Below, one piece after another: positions 18,927-28,860 of a stretch of DNA of 64,000 nucleotides (position 1 is its first letter; each line of letters starts with the position of its first letter). The DNA is from Haemophilus parainfluenzae (lineage in GTDB: Bacteria; Pseudomonadota; Gammaproteobacteria; Enterobacterales; Pasteurellaceae), in assembly GCF_014931415.1 (NCBI RefSeq), contig NZ_CP063121.1:1178001-1242000 (forward strand), read 5' to 3'. A program made the translations under genes and the position numbers. The notes beneath the pieces are model-generated. The model saw only the letters and a program-made list of their open reading frames with translations. It did not search any database and was not told where the DNA came from.

Positions 18927-19271
18927 ATGATTATCGTTTATGGCATTAAAAACTGCGATACGGTGAAAAAAGCATTGAAGTGGCTAGCTGAACATAATAT
19001 TGAACATAAATTGCATGATTACCGTGTAGATGGATTAGATACTCAATTCTTACAACAAGCAGAAGCCCAATTTGGTTGGGAAAATTTAGTCAATAAACGT
19101 AGTACGACTTGGCGTAATCTTGATGAAAATGTGAAAAATACACTCTCGAAATCTACCGCACTTTCCGTATTAGCTGAAAATCCAACGTTAATCAAACGCC
19201 CGATTATTTTGCAAGATGGTAAGGCATTGATTGGCTTCGACGAAAAAGAATATATTGCAGCATTTGCTTAA
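18927..19271 (+). CDS. yffB: ArsC/Spx-family protein YffB
   Basis: 114 residues with the thioredoxin-like ArsC fold; [13 protein letters not shown] carries the single N-terminal cysteine (residue 9) and RPII is the late motif common to ArsC/Spx proteins. The CxxC and the arginine triad of true arsenate reductases are not evident, so arsenate reduction is doubtful; YffB is thought to act as a glutathione-dependent thiol reductase. Placed 26 bases before dapE, the same pairing as in E. coli. Confidence 0.88.
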   Translation: MIIVYGIKNCDTVKKALKWLAEHNIEHKLHDYRVDGLDTQFLQQAEAQFGWENLVNKRSTTWRNLDENVKNTLSKSTALSVLAENPTLIKRPIILQDGKALIGFDEKEYIAAFA

Positions 19272-19297
19272 AAGAACAGTATTTCTTAGGAGTTTTT

Positions 19298-20431
19298 ATG
19301 AAAGAAAAAGTGATTTCTTTAGCACAAGACCTCATTCGTCGCCCCTCTATTAGCCCAAATGATGAGGGCTGTCAGCAATTGATTGCTGAGCGTTTAGAAA
19401 AACTCGGCTTTCACATTGAATGGATGCCTTTCAACGATACCTTAAATTTATGGGCGAAGTATGGTAGTGGTGAGCCCGTTATCGCCTTTGCAGGGCATAC
19501 CGATGTGGTGCCAACGGGCGATGAAACGCAATGGACTTATCCGCCGTTTTCTGCCGAAATTGTAGATGATGTGCTTTATGGTCGTGGTGCGGCAGATATG
19601 AAAGGCTCATTAGCAGCAATGATTGTGGCGGCGGAAGAATATGTGAAAGCCAATCCGAATCATAAGGGTATGATTGCTTTGTTGATTACTTCTGACGAAG
19701 AGGCTGCCGCGAAAGATGGCACCATGCGTGTTGTTGAAACCTTAATGGCGCGCGGTGAGAAAATCACTTATTGTATGGTAGGTGAGCCGTCTAGTTCGAA
19801 AATATTAGGCGATGTAGTTAAAAATGGTCGTCGAGGTTCGATTACAGGTAACCTCTATATTCAAGGTATTCAAGGTCATGTAGCTTATCCCCATTTAGCG
19901 GAAAATCCAATTCACAAAGCTGCGCCTTTCTTGCAGGAATTAACCGCCTATCAATGGGATAATGGCAACGAATTTTTCCCGCCGACCAGTTTGCAAATTG
20001 CGAATATTCATGCAGGCACAGGGAGTAATAATGTCATTCCTGGTGAGCTTTATGTGCAATTCAATTTACGTTATTGTACGGAAGTGACTGATGAAAGCAT
20101 TAAGCAGAAAGTGGCAGAAATGCTCGAAAAGCATGGTTTGAAATACCGTATTGATTGGAATTTATCAGGTAAACCATTTTTAACGAAACCGGGTAAATTA
20201 TTAGATGCATTAACGACGGCTATTAAGCAAACAACCGGTATTACACCACAAGCAGAAACAGGCGGTGGCACCTCTGATGGGCGTTTTATTGCTTTAATGG
20301 GGGCTGAAGTGGTGGAATTTGGGCCACTTAATGCGACGATTCATAAAGTAAATGAATGTGTGAGTGTAGATGATCTAGCCAAGTGCGGTCAGATTTATCA
20401 TCAAATGTTAGTGAATTTATTGGACAAGTAA
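19298..20431 (+). CDS. dapE: Succinyl-diaminopimelate desuccinylase
   Basis: 377 residues. Metal-binding motifs [11 protein letters not shown] (about 64-74), GRGAADMKG (about 95-103) and TSDEEAAA (about 131-138), and GGGTSDGRF near the C-terminus, mark the M20 di-zinc desuccinylase. It yields LL-diaminopimelate for lysine and peptidoglycan. An AGGAG ribosome site precedes the ATG. The M15 peptidase gene starts one base after its stop. Confidence 0.97.
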   Translation: MKEKVISLAQDLIRRPSISPNDEGCQQLIAERLEKLGFHIEWMPFNDTLNLWAKYGSGEPVIAFAGHTDVVPTGDETQWTYPPFSAEIVDDVLYGRGAADMKGSLAAMIVAAEEYVKANPNHKGMIALLITSDEEAAAKDGTMRVVETLMARGEKITYCMVGEPSSSKILGDVVKNGRRGSITGNLYIQGIQGHVAYPHLAENPIHKAAPFLQELTAYQWDNGNEFFPPTSLQIANIHAGTGSNNVIPGELYVQFNLRYCTEVTDESIKQKVAEMLEKHGLKYRIDWNLSGKPFLTKPGKLLDALTTAIKQTTGITPQAETGGGTSDGRFIALMGAEVVEFGPLNATIHKVNECVSVDDLAKCGQIYHQMLVNLLDK

Positions 20432-20432
20432 G

Positions 20433-21113
20433 ATGAAATTAACGCCTGAAATGTTAACCGGCAAATCTCGTGAACATTTGATCAATTTGCCTACACCTCA
20501 TTCTCCGAATCATTTTTTGCAAGCAGGGGCAATGAAAGCGTTTCAAGGATTGCAGCAAAGCGCGGCCAAAAATGGCTTTAATTTGCAACCTGCGAGTAGC
20601 TTTCGTGATTTTGAACGTCAACAACTCATTTGGAACGGTAAATTTAACGGTGAACGCAAGGTTCATGATGATGAGGGAAACCCATTAAATTTAGCGTCGT
20701 TAGATGATTTGCAAAAAGCACAAGCCATTTTACGCTGGTCAGCGCTTCCAGGGGGAAGTCGTCATCATTGGGGAACAGAAATCGATATTTTTGATCCTGA
20801 TCTTTTACCTCAAGGTCAATCATTACAACTTGAACCTTGGGAATATGAAAGCGGTGGCTATTTCTTTGAATTAAGTGAATTTCTCACTGAAAATCTACCG
20901 CACTTTGATTTTACTTTGCCATTTATAAGCCAACCTGAAGGTAAAAAAGTTGGTCGAGAGCCTTGGCATATTAGCTATTTACCTTTAGCAGAACAGGCAT
21001 CACGATTATTTACGCCAGATGTGCTATTGCAGGTTTGGCAGAATGAAAATGTGGCAGGAAAAGAAACGTTAATTACGCATTTACCAGAGATTTTTGAGCA
21101 ATATGTGGTTTAA
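20433..21113 (+). CDS. M15-family D-Ala-D-Ala carboxypeptidase-like protein
   Basis: 226 residues. The zinc site of the VanY/M15B fold is visible as SRHHWGTEIDIFD (His and Asp ligands, about 108-120) and EPWHISY (third ligand, about 176-182); ASSFRDFERQ is the upstream substrate-binding segment. No signal peptide is apparent, which is unusual for an enzyme expected to trim peptidoglycan stems in the periplasm. Coupled to dapE, so both belong to DAP/peptidoglycan metabolism. Confidence 0.87.
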   Translation: MKLTPEMLTGKSREHLINLPTPHSPNHFLQAGAMKAFQGLQQSAAKNGFNLQPASSFRDFERQQLIWNGKFNGERKVHDDEGNPLNLASLDDLQKAQAILRWSALPGGSRHHWGTEIDIFDPDLLPQGQSLQLEPWEYESGGYFFELSEFLTENLPHFDFTLPFISQPEGKKVGREPWHISYLPLAEQASRLFTPDVLLQVWQNENVAGKETLITHLPEIFEQYVV

Positions 21114-21114
21114 C

Positions 21115-21143
21115 AAAAAACGCAGCAAGTCGCTGCGTTTTTT
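21115..21143. terminator. Bidirectional terminator between the M15 gene and rapZ
   Basis: AAAAAACGCAGC (21115-21126) pairs with GCTGCGTTTTTT (21132-21143), with T runs on both strands. It serves both convergent transcripts. Confidence 0.9.
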
Positions 21144-21153
21144 TATGGTTTGA

Positions 21154-22011
21154 TTAATTCTTTTTATTCTTTTCCAAGGATTTATGTTGAATTTTCACAT
21201 TCTTGCCTTTGGCTTGGAAATATTCACCAATTTGTTGAGCAATGTAAACAGAACGATGTTTACCTCCTGTACAGCCGATGGCAATAGTGAGATAGCTTCG
21301 GTTATTTTGCTCTAACATCGGTAACCATGCTTCAATGTAATTGCGTGTTTGGTAGATAAAATTATTCACTTCATCATGCGCAAGTAAAAATTGTGCAACA
21401 GGTTCATCAAGCCCCGTCATTGGGCGCAGTTCTGGGTTCCAGTGCGGGTTAGGTAGAAAACGCACATCAAAGACGTAATCGGCATCAAGCGGAATACCAT
21501 ATTTAAAGCCAAACGATTCAACCACGATTTTAAGTTCTTTATCTGTATTACCGCGTAAAACTTCTCTTAACCGTTCAGATAATGAATGAGTAGAAAGTGG
21601 TGCGGTATCAATAATAAAATTAGCATGTTGAATTAAAGGCTCAAGCTGTTGATATTCTAGATCAATCGCTGATTCAAGTGGGAGATCTTGTGCTGAAAGT
21701 GGATGAAGACGACGTGAATCGCTGTAACGGCGAATAAGTGTACTGCGATCGCTATCTAGAAAGATGATTTTGACGGAATAAGTGGCTTGAATATCTGTCA
21801 GAATCTTGTCTAAATCAGCACTTGAATGGGGAAGATTTCGAATATCGAGGCTGATGGCAACAGCCGTTTGAGTTTTGGCGAGAATATTGGTGAGTTGAGG
21901 AAGTAAATCGAGAGGGAGATTATCCACGCAATAATAGCCCATATCTTCCAAAGCTCGTAATGCGACAGATTTCCCCGCGCCGGAGCGACCGCTGATAATA
22001 ATAATTTCCAT
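21154..22011 (-). CDS. rapZ: RNase adapter protein RapZ
   Basis: 285 residues. Walker A GRSGAGKS at 8-15, Walker B-like IIFLDSD, and the C-terminal domain with [13 protein letters not shown] and a basic tail ([16 protein letters not shown]) that in E. coli binds sRNA and RNase E to control glmS via GlmZ. Located 31 bases after ptsN at the end of the lpt operon, but with no npr gene behind it. Confidence 0.95.
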   Translation of the reverse strand: MEIIIISGRSGAGKSVALRALEDMGYYCVDNLPLDLLPQLTNILAKTQTAVAISLDIRNLPHSSADLDKILTDIQATYSVKIIFLDSDRSTLIRRYSDSRRLHPLSAQDLPLESAIDLEYQQLEPLIQHANFIIDTAPLSTHSLSERLREVLRGNTDKELKIVVESFGFKYGIPLDADYVFDVRFLPNPHWNPELRPMTGLDEPVAQFLLAHDEVNNFIYQTRNYIEAWLPMLEQNNRSYLTIAIGCTGGKHRSVYIAQQIGEYFQAKGKNVKIQHKSLEKNKKN

Positions 22012-22042
22012 CTGCGTGATTCCTTATGGTTAGTTGGTTAGG

Positions 22043-22561
22043 TTATACCTCTTGAGGTTCAATATTATCTAAATTTGTGTCGTCTTCAGATTCCTCTGAA
22101 TGATCGGCACATTCAAAAATTTGCCAAATTTCATCCGTACTTTGTGCTGAACGAAGTTGTTTAATTAAGTTTTTATCAGTTAATTTTTCATTGAGTTCTG
22201 CCAGAACAGGAATATATTCTTGACAGTGATTTTCGGGTACGAGCACAGCAAAAACGATATCTACCGGCTTATTATCGGCAGCATCATATTCGACAGGCGT
22301 TTCTAATTGCATAAATACTGTTAGGATCTTATCTGAGACAGTAGTAGGTAACTTAGCTTTAGGCATAGCGACGCCATTGCCTAATCCTGAATTACCTAAT
22401 TTTTCCCGCTCAAATAAACATTCAAAACAAGCCTGTTCACCATTTTCGCAGTGAAGTTTTTCCACAACGAAAGCGGCAATAGATTCAAATAATCGTTTCT
22501 TGCTAGAAAAAGCAACCCCCTGACGAATATCATCAGGGGAGAGCAATGTCGTAAATTTCAT
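22043..22561 (-). CDS. ptsN: PtsN-like nitrogen PTS IIA protein lacking the active histidine
   Basis: 172 residues, EIIA-Ntr/fructose type. The phosphorylation site, NGIAIPHGKL in E. coli, reads NGVAMPKAKL here: the histidine is replaced by Lys (AAA codon near 22365), so the usual phosphoryl transfer cannot occur. The rest of the domain (FEREKLGNSGLGNGVA, PVDIVFAVLVPE) is well kept, and an acidic tail of about 20 residues (HSEESEDDTNLDN) is added. Three bases after lptB, where E. coli has rpoN and hpf between. Probably an unphosphorylatable regulator, for example of potassium transport. Confidence 0.9.
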   Translation of the reverse strand: MKFTTLLSPDDIRQGVAFSSKKRLFESIAAFVVEKLHCENGEQACFECLFEREKLGNSGLGNGVAMPKAKLPTTVSDKILTVFMQLETPVEYDAADNKPVDIVFAVLVPENHCQEYIPVLAELNEKLTDKNLIKQLRSAQSTDEIWQIFECADHSEESEDDTNLDNIEPQEV

Positions 22562-22564
22562 AGG

Positions 22565-23290
22565 TTATAGTTTAAATTGTTCGCCTAAATAGACACGTTT
22601 AACGTGCTCATCATTCATGACTTCTTCCGGTGTGCCGGTTGCGATAATTTTCCCTTCGCCAACAATGTAAGCGCGTTCACAAACATCAAGGGTTTCGCGT
22701 ACGTTATGGTCGGTAATTAACACGCCTAAACCACGATTGCGGAGATCCGTGATGATTTTCTTAATATCCGTAACCGAAATAGGGTCGACACCGGCAAAAG
22801 GTTCATCTAATAAAATAAATTTTGGATTTGCCGCTAAGGCGCGTGCAATCTCCACTCGACGACGTTCACCACCTGAAAGAGATTGCCCCAGGCTATCACG
22901 AATATGGCTAATATTGAACTCATCAATTAACTCATCCGCTCTCTCTCGGCGTTGTTCTGCAGTGAGATCTTTACGAATTTCTAATACCGCCATGAGGTTT
23001 TCATAGACTGTTAAACGACGGAAAATAGAGGCTTCTTGTGGTAAATAGCCAATTCCTCGACGTGCACGTTCATGCATAGGTAATACGCTAATATCATCGC
23101 CATCAATGGTGATTTTTCCCTGATCGTGACGCACTAAACCGACGACCATGTAGAAAGTAGTGGTTTTACCCGCACCATTTGGACCAAGTAGGCCAACAAT
23201 TTCATTGGAGTTTACGGTTAAACTCACATCAGAAACCACTTTTCGGCTTTTATAGCTTTTTGCGAGGAATTCAGCTTGTAATACAGACAT
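22565..23290 (-). CDS. lptB: LPS export ABC transporter ATPase LptB
   Basis: 241 residues, the usual length. Walker [10 protein letters not shown] (about 36-44), Q-loop [12 protein letters not shown], signature LSGGERRR, Walker [14 protein letters not shown] and H-loop ITDHNV. It drives LptFG extraction of lipopolysaccharide from the inner membrane. Three bases after lptA. Confidence 0.97.
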   Translation of the reverse strand: MSVLQAEFLAKSYKSRKVVSDVSLTVNSNEIVGLLGPNGAGKTTTFYMVVGLVRHDQGKITIDGDDISVLPMHERARRGIGYLPQEASIFRRLTVYENLMAVLEIRKDLTAEQRRERADELIDEFNISHIRDSLGQSLSGGERRRVEIARALAANPKFILLDEPFAGVDPISVTDIKKIITDLRNRGLGVLITDHNVRETLDVCERAYIVGEGKIIATGTPEEVMNDEHVKRVYLGEQFKL

Positions 23291-23293
23291 CGG

Positions 23294-23812
23294 TTATTTT
23301 TTACCTTTTTGTTGTAATTGGGTAGGAATTAAGACGGTTTGCACACGTGATTTTCCATTACCATTGGCTTTTAACTGTTGTTTTTTCACATCATAAGTGA
23401 TGCGTTCACCGTTAATTTTGCTATCCAATTGTTTTAATTCAGCATTACCGGTCAATGTTAAAAATTCAGTACCTAAATCGTAGTGAACTTTATTCGCTTT
23501 ACCGTCAACCGGTTTACCATCATCAAGTTGCTGGTGGAAAGTAACAGGGCTACCAAATGCTTCGACGGTCTCTTTTTTGCCTGAATTTTCTGGCGGACGA
23601 GTAATAACCACTTTATTGGCTTTAATTAAAATGGAACCTTGTGTAATCACAACGTTATCCGTAAACGTTACCACGCTGTTTTCCATATCTAAAGATTGAT
23701 TATCTGAGACGATATTGATCGGTTTATTAGTATCATCTTTTAACGCAAAAGCAGATAAAGAAGTCATCATTAACGCTGTTAAAAGCAGAATTTTATTGTT
23801 TGTTGATTTCAT
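23294..23812 (-). CDS. lptA: LPS transport periplasmic protein LptA
   Basis: 172 residues. Signal peptide about 1-23 (cleavage after SAFA), then the OstA-like beta-jellyroll repeats (IVSDNQSLDMENSVVTFTDNV, YDLGTEFLTLTGNAEL) that stack to bridge the periplasm. Its first 20 bases overlap the end of lptC. Confidence 0.95.
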   Translation of the reverse strand: MKSTNNKILLLTALMMTSLSAFALKDDTNKPINIVSDNQSLDMENSVVTFTDNVVITQGSILIKANKVVITRPPENSGKKETVEAFGSPVTFHQQLDDGKPVDGKANKVHYDLGTEFLTLTGNAELKQLDSKINGERITYDVKKQQLKANGNGKSRVQTVLIPTQLQQKGKK

Positions 23813-24401
23813 AATATGTTTTTACCTGTTCCTTTAGAGTTGCAACTTGCTGACGTAAATTTCCGACGAGCTTCAATCCGCTAGAATTAAAGTTTAATCC
23901 GTTAATTTTTACTTGTGTATCGGAAGTAATGTCTTGTGTTTTTAAATTAATTATTGCGGCTTCAGTCTCAACACGTTGTAGGCGAGATAAAGGATCAAGA
24001 CTCTCGGCAACCACACCACCTTCAAGATAGAGCATTTGATCTTTTGTTAATTTTGCCTTTTGCGCGCTAAGTTTCCAATTTTGTTTTTCTAATTGAATTT
24101 TATCGGTTTTCGCTTCTTTATCTTTATTGTCCAAAGAGACATCAAAAAGATAGACTAACGGCGAAATAAAATCCGTATGACCGTCTTGTGTGTAATATTC
24201 CACTTTGTCGGAAATCGCGAGATACTGTTTTTTACCTTCAGGTGAGAATACAGTGGTTTCCATTTTATTACCGACGTATTCCGGGCTATCAGGCTTTTTA
24301 ATTAGGCTTTGTAAATCACCATGATCTTGATTAAGCGAATAATACCAGCCTAATAAAGCCAGGGCGATGACACCTAAAATAATATTCCAACGAATATTCA
24401 T
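23793..24401 (-). CDS. lptC: LPS export protein LptC
   Basis: 202 residues from the ATG at 24401 (MNIRWNII); the open frame to 24458 adds 19 charged residues before the membrane anchor and is less likely. One transmembrane segment (about 5-22) is followed by a periplasmic jellyroll (YEYV... VEYYTQDG, LYLEGGVVAES) that hands LPS from LptB2FG to LptA. Overlaps lptA by 20 bases. No kdsC upstream; darP follows the 5' side instead. Confidence 0.93.
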   Translation of the reverse strand: MNIRWNIILGVIALALLGWYYSLNQDHGDLQSLIKKPDSPEYVGNKMETTVFSPEGKKQYLAISDKVEYYTQDGHTDFISPLVYLFDVSLDNKDKEAKTDKIQLEKQNWKLSAQKAKLTKDQMLYLEGGVVAESLDPLSRLQRVETEAAIINLKTQDITSDTQVKINGLNFNSSGLKLVGNLRQQVATLKEQVKTYYEINKQ

Positions 24402-24482
24402 AAATAACGTTCTTTCCTTCTTTAAAGGGTAACCAATCATAGCACTTTTTTGACACAATGTGCGGTCAAAAATAGCTGTATT

Positions 24483-25019
24483 TTAGTCTTCTAAAATGAG
24501 TGTTTTTAAGATCTGATAAATCTCGCGATAAGCTTTTGATGGCTTATTTTGTTCCTTCTCTTTTTGTGCTGCACGAATCAAATTACGTAAGTGTTGGCGG
24601 TCTGCAGAAGGATGTTCATTTAACAAATCAGTCAGAGCCGCATCACCTTTTGCAATCAATTCATCACGTAAGATTTCTAACTTATGCAGCATAGCTTGTT
24701 GCTGATTATGTTTGTTTTCAATTTTTTCTAAAGCTTCACGAATAGGCTCTGCATCAATTGAGCGTAAGAGCTTGCCGATGTATTGCAATTGGCGACGACG
24801 TGCCTCTTTTTGTAGACGTTGCGCTAATTCAATGGCATCTTTCAAGCTATCGTCTAGTGGAACCTTAGTCAGATTTGCTTTGGTTAAGTTCACCAATTTC
24901 TCGCCGAGCTGTTTTAAATCCTCAGCGTCGCGTTTGATTTCACTTTTACTTACCCAAATAATCTCTTCTTGGTCTTCATCTTCCCAATCAAAGGCTTCTT
25001 TTTTCTTACGTTTTGCCAT
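24483..25019 (-). CDS. darP: Ribosome biogenesis factor DarP (YjgA)
   Basis: 178 residues, highly charged and helical, starting [19 protein letters not shown]. The family pattern [16 protein letters not shown] and [10 protein letters not shown] is clear. The E. coli protein associates with late 50S precursors. Divergent from pmbA, as in E. coli. Confidence 0.95.
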   Translation of the reverse strand: MAKRKKKEAFDWEDEDQEEIIWVSKSEIKRDAEDLKQLGEKLVNLTKANLTKVPLDDSLKDAIELAQRLQKEARRRQLQYIGKLLRSIDAEPIREALEKIENKHNQQQAMLHKLEILRDELIAKGDAALTDLLNEHPSADRQHLRNLIRAAQKEKEQNKPSKAYREIYQILKTLILED

Positions 25020-25107
25020 TCTATTACCTTATGAAAAATTTGGTGCATTTTAGCATAAACTTTCAAAATAAGATAAAATGGCGCAAATTTTTAATAGGAT
25101 TATCATT

Positions 25108-26463
25108 ATGAAAACAGCAGAAAATTTAACCGCACTTTTAAAATCTCAAGAGCAAACATTGCGTGATGCAGTCAGTTTTGCGATTGAAACCGCACAGAAA
25201 GCGGGTGCCACCGCTGAAGTTGGCGTGACAAAAGTCAGTGGTTTATCGGTTTCAACCCGTCTGCAAGAGATTGAAAATGTTGAATTTACTAATGATGGGG
25301 CATTAGGCATTTCTGTTTATTTAGGCCAACAAAAAGGCAATGCCTCGACCTCAGATTTAAGCGAAGAAGCCATTAAAAACACCGTTGAAGCAGCGCTTGC
25401 TATTGCAAAATATACCTCGCCAGATGATTGTACAGGGCTAGCGGACAAAGAATTAATGGCTTTTGAAGCACCCGATTTAGCGCTTTATCATAGTGCAAAT
25501 GTTGATGTCGAACAGGCTACAAAATTAGCTTTAGAAGCTGAAAAATCAGCGTTGGAATACGATGCTAAAATTGTGAATAGTAATGGCGCAAGCTTTAATT
25601 CGCATACTGGTGTGCGTGTTTATGGTAATACACATGGCATGCTACAAAGTTACTTATCTAGCCGCTATTCTTTATCCTGTTCGGTGATTGGTGGCGAGCT
25701 AGATCAACTTGAAAATGACTACGAATATACAGTTTCACGTGAGTTTGATGCGCTTTCTCCAGCGGATTGGGTAGGACAGAATTGTGCAAAAAAAGTGATT
25801 GCGCGTTTAAATCCACAAAAATTAACGACACGTGAAGTGCCGGTGATTTTCTTAAATGATGTAGCAACAGGATTAATCTCTCATTTAACGGGCGCGATTA
25901 GTGGCGGCAGCTTATATCGTAAATCCAGTTTCTTGCTCGATCATCTTGGAAAACAAGTATTGCCAGATTGGTTCCAAATTAGTGAGCGTCCGCATTTGTT
26001 AAAACGTTTAGCCTCCACGCCTTTTGATAGCGAAGGGGTGCGAACACAGGATCTTGAAATTATTCAAGATGGCGTATTGCAAACCTATTTGCTCACCAGT
26101 TACAGCGGTAGAAAAATGGGCATGCAAAGTACCGGTCATGCAGGCGGTATTCATAACTGGCTTGTGAAACCAAATTTAACGGGCGGATTGACCGCACTTT
26201 TACGTCAAATGGGCACCGGTTTATTGGTGACAGATGTCATGGGGCAAGGCGTAAATATTGTGACGGGGGATTATTCCCGTGGCGCAGCAGGCTTCTGGGT
26301 GGAGAATGGCGAGATCCAATATCCAGTTGCTGAAATTACGATTGCGGGTCAATTGCAGGATATGTTAAAAAATATTGTGGCAGTAGCAGATGATGTTGAA
26401 CATCGTTCCAATATTCAAACCGGTTCAATCTTGTTAGATAAGATGAAAATTTCAGGAAATTAA
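25108..26463 (+). CDS. pmbA: Metalloprotease PmbA/TldE
   Basis: 451 residues from the ATG at 25108, after an AGGAT ribosome site; E. coli PmbA has 450. U62 family features: [19 protein letters not shown] at the N-terminus and [13 protein letters not shown] plus [21 protein letters not shown] in the C-terminal half. With TldD it forms a heterodimeric protease that trims unfolded peptides. An uptake sequence encodes the NLTALL segment near the start. Confidence 0.96.
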   Translation: MKTAENLTALLKSQEQTLRDAVSFAIETAQKAGATAEVGVTKVSGLSVSTRLQEIENVEFTNDGALGISVYLGQQKGNASTSDLSEEAIKNTVEAALAIAKYTSPDDCTGLADKELMAFEAPDLALYHSANVDVEQATKLALEAEKSALEYDAKIVNSNGASFNSHTGVRVYGNTHGMLQSYLSSRYSLSCSVIGGELDQLENDYEYTVSREFDALSPADWVGQNCAKKVIARLNPQKLTTREVPVIFLNDVATGLISHLTGAISGGSLYRKSSFLLDHLGKQVLPDWFQISERPHLLKRLASTPFDSEGVRTQDLEIIQDGVLQTYLLTSYSGRKMGMQSTGHAGGIHNWLVKPNLTGGLTALLRQMGTGLLVTDVMGQGVNIVTGDYSRGAAGFWVENGEIQYPVAEITIAGQLQDMLKNIVAVADDVEHRSNIQTGSILLDKMKISGN

Positions 26464-26476
26464 TAATTTTTTTAAA

Positions 26477-26495
26477 AATGATAATAATTCTTATT
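26477..26495 (+). promoter_or_regulatory. Fur box at the sRNA promoter
   Basis: AATGATAATAATTCTTATT resembles the 19-bp Fur consensus (GATAATGATAATCATTATC) and contains GATAAT-A-ATTCTT; it abuts and overlaps the start of the -35 element at 26494, the position of a repressor site. Confidence 0.7.
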
Positions 26496-26521
26496 GACAT
26501 GTAATTTCTTTCTGCTACTAT
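26494..26521 (+). promoter_or_regulatory. Strong sigma-70 promoter for a small RNA
   Basis: A consensus TTGACA (26494-26499) and TACTAT (26516-26521) are 16 bp apart. Predicted start near 26528. No ORF follows before the terminator. Confidence 0.75.
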
Positions 26522-26527
26522 ACGCAC

Positions 26528-26625
26528 ATCTGTTTAGTAGCGATTGCAGATTGCTCCAACAGGTAGAGTAGAAAGTAAATTCGTTAGGGTTAAAAAGGCT
26601 GAAGGTTTAAACTTCAGCCTTTTTT
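26528..26625 (+). ncRNA. Candidate Fur-regulated small RNA (RyhB-like role, possible HrrF counterpart)
   Basis: About 98 nt lie between a Fur-overlapped consensus promoter and a strong intrinsic terminator (AAAAAGGCTGAAG 26592-26604 with CTTCAGCCTTTTT 26612-26624). The body has no credible coding frame. This is the layout of an iron-starvation sRNA that represses iron-using genes when Fur lets go. Haemophilus influenzae has such an RNA, HrrF; I cannot compare sequences here, so identity is inference. The hpt frame can be extended back into this region but hpt clearly starts later, at 26667. Confidence 0.75.
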
Positions 26626-26626
26626 A
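26592..26626 (+). terminator. Intrinsic terminator of the small RNA
   Basis: A 13-bp perfect stem with a 7-nt loop ends in TTTTTT. It lies 40 bases before the hpt ATG. Confidence 0.9.
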
Positions 26627-26635
26627 TTGTAGAAT

Positions 26636-26651
26636 ACGCAAACGATTAAAT
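26636..26651 (+). promoter_or_regulatory. Probable PurR operator of hpt
   Basis: ACGCAAACGATTAAAT keeps the first nine bases of the PurR consensus exactly and is weaker on the right. It begins right after a -10-like TAGAAT (26630-26635) and ends 15 bases before the ATG. Confidence 0.5.
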
Positions 26652-26666
26652 AAAAAAGGAAAGACT

Positions 26667-27206
26667 ATGAAAAAACACCACGTCGATATTATGATTTCAG
26701 AAGCGGATGTCCGTAGTCGCATAGCTGAACTTGGCGCGGAAATTACGCATTTTTATCAACAAAAAGCCATTGATAAACTGATTGTTGTTGGGCTTTTACG
26801 TGGTTCATTTATGTTCATGGCCGATCTCGTGCGTGAATTAAAATTACCGGTAGAAGTGGAGTTTATGACCACATCAAGTTATGGCGCTGGGATGACAAGC
26901 AATCACGATGTGAAAATTACGAAAGATCTCGAGGGCGATATTCGCAATGAACACGTGCTGATTGTTGAGGACATTATTGATACGGGCTATACCCTTGAAA
27001 AAGTACGTGGCATTTTAAATTTACGCGATCCTGCAAGCTTGGCGATTTGTACCTTATTAGATAAACCTTCTCGCCGAGAAGTGGAAGTACCGGTTGAATG
27101 GATTGGTTTTTCTATTCCGGATGAATTTGTTGTCGGCTATGGTATTGATTATGCTCAACGTTATCGTAATCTAGGCTATATTGGCAAAGTGGTTATAGAC
27201 GAATAA
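26667..27206 (+). CDS. hpt: Hypoxanthine phosphoribosyltransferase
   Basis: 179 residues from the ATG at 26667 with an AAGGAAAG ribosome site; the open frame extends upstream through the sRNA but that part is not conserved protein. The PRPP-binding motif [14 protein letters not shown] (about 97-110) and YGAGMTSN mark the enzyme, which converts hypoxanthine (and guanine) to the nucleotide. It would use the bases brought in by a purine permease such as that at 6.9-8.2 kb. Confidence 0.96.
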   Translation: MKKHHVDIMISEADVRSRIAELGAEITHFYQQKAIDKLIVVGLLRGSFMFMADLVRELKLPVEVEFMTTSSYGAGMTSNHDVKITKDLEGDIRNEHVLIVEDIIDTGYTLEKVRGILNLRDPASLAICTLLDKPSRREVEVPVEWIGFSIPDEFVVGYGIDYAQRYRNLGYIGKVVIDE

Positions 27207-27221
27207 TTTATTTTTCAATAA

Positions 27222-27262
27222 AAAGAGCGGTCAAAATTCACAGTGATTTTTGACCGCTCTTT
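27222..27262. terminator. Bidirectional terminator with AAGAGCGGT arms
   Basis: AAAGAGCGGTCAAAA (27222-27236) pairs with TTTTGACCGCTCTTT (27248-27262). It lies between convergent hpt and der. The same arms occur at 9841-9878. Confidence 0.8.
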
Positions 27263-27273
27263 GTTTGTTAAGA

Positions 27274-28794
27274 TTAGCGTTTCGCTTTTTTGATAAACTT
27301 CATTAAGCGTTTACGTTTACGTAATTGGTTTGGTGTGAGTTTATTTTTTCTACCCGCGAATGGGTTTGAACCTTCTTGGAATAGCAAGCGAATTGGCGAA
27401 CCAATAATTTTCAAACTCTTACGATAATAATTAGATAAATAACGTTTGTATGAATCCGGTAATTTATCCATTTGGTTACCATGCACCACGATAATTGGTG
27501 GGTTATAACCACCTGGGTGAGCATATTTTAATTTAATACGACGACCGCCAATCATTGGTGGTTGGTGCTCATCCGTTGCCATTTGTAAGATTCGGGTGAG
27601 AAGGGACGTCGTCATTTTTTGTGTCGCACAAGCATAAGCTTCTTTAATCGAATCAAAAAGATTCCCCACGCCACTGCCGTGTAAAGCAGAAATAAAATGC
27701 ACACGGGCAAAGTCGATGAAATCAAGACGGCGATCTAATTCAGATTTGACGCGATCTTTCACATCTTGATCTAAGCCGTCCCATTTATTCACGACGATCA
27801 CGAGTGAGCGTCCTGCATTTAAGATAAAGCCAAGTAGAGAGAGATCTTGGTCTGAAATATTTTCACGCGCATCAATTGTGAGTAATACCACGTTTGCATC
27901 TTGAATTGCTTGCAAGGTTTTAATAACAGAGAATTTCTCAACGGCTAAATGCACTTTACCACGTTTACGCACACCCGCTGTATCAATCAAGGTGTATTGT
28001 TGCCCATCGCGTTCCATTGGAATGTAGATACTGTCACGTGTTGTGCCTGGCATGTCGTAAACCACCACGCGATCTTCACCTAAAATACGATTGGTTAATG
28101 TCGATTTACCAACGTTTGGACGGCCTACAATCGCAATTTTGATATTTTTATCTTGTTCTTCTTCAAGCTCTTCGTCTAATGCTTCATCAATCAATGAAGT
28201 ATCTTCTTCTGAATCGAAGTCAAATTCGTGATCCCATTCATCTTTTTCTTCTTCATCAGAAGTGCGGTCATTTTCTGCTTCGTTTTCTTGTAATTTTTCC
28301 GCTAAAGGTGCAAGTACTTGCTCCATTAATTGAGTCACGCCACGGCCTTGTGATGCAGCAATTTGTTCAATTTCACCTAAGCCTAATTGATAGAATTCCG
28401 CACAGTGTGAATCAGCATCGATACCATCAGTTTTGTTTGCCACCACGACGGTTGTTTTATTAGTGCGTTGGCGTAAGTAGTTGGCAATGCCAATGTCTGC
28501 AGCTGTTAAACCTGCACGCGCATCCACTAAGAAAAGCACTACATCGGCTTCTTCAATCGCTAATAAGGATTGTTCCGCCATTTTTTCTTCAACGCCTTCT
28601 TCAGTGCCATCAATACCGCCGGTATCGATCACAATGAAATCATAGCCAGAAATATTGGCATGACCGTATTTACGATCTCGGGTTAAACCAGGGAAGTCAG
28701 CGACAAGCGCATCGCGAGTACGGGTTAAACGGTTGAATAGGGTGGATTTACCTACGTTTGGGCGACCCACTAAGGCAACGACAGGAGTTGTCAT
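27274..28794 (-). CDS. der: Ribosome assembly GTPase Der (EngA)
   Basis: 506 residues. Two G domains in tandem: [11 protein letters not shown] (about 10-20) with NKTD, and [11 protein letters not shown] (about 220) with NKWD, followed by a KH-like domain. The linker between them (about 165-200) is very acidic ([19 protein letters not shown]). It acts in 50S maturation. Confidence 0.97.
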   Translation of the reverse strand: MTTPVVALVGRPNVGKSTLFNRLTRTRDALVADFPGLTRDRKYGHANISGYDFIVIDTGGIDGTEEGVEEKMAEQSLLAIEEADVVLFLVDARAGLTAADIGIANYLRQRTNKTTVVVANKTDGIDADSHCAEFYQLGLGEIEQIAASQGRGVTQLMEQVLAPLAEKLQENEAENDRTSDEEEKDEWDHEFDFDSEEDTSLIDEALDEELEEEQDKNIKIAIVGRPNVGKSTLTNRILGEDRVVVYDMPGTTRDSIYIPMERDGQQYTLIDTAGVRKRGKVHLAVEKFSVIKTLQAIQDANVVLLTIDARENISDQDLSLLGFILNAGRSLVIVVNKWDGLDQDVKDRVKSELDRRLDFIDFARVHFISALHGSGVGNLFDSIKEAYACATQKMTTSLLTRILQMATDEHQPPMIGGRRIKLKYAHPGGYNPPIIVVHGNQMDKLPDSYKRYLSNYYRKSLKIIGSPIRLLFQEGSNPFAGRKNKLTPNQLRKRKRLMKFIKKAKR

Positions 28795-28860
28795 AAAAAT
28801 ATCTCTGTAAAGTGTAAATTTGGTTAATTATAGCGAATGTTGGCTGGCAGGTAAAATTCG

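Noticed and set aside
26544-26666. N-terminal extension of hpt by 41 codons
   Set aside because: It would translate the sRNA body and its terminator; the conserved protein begins at 26667 after a good ribosome site.
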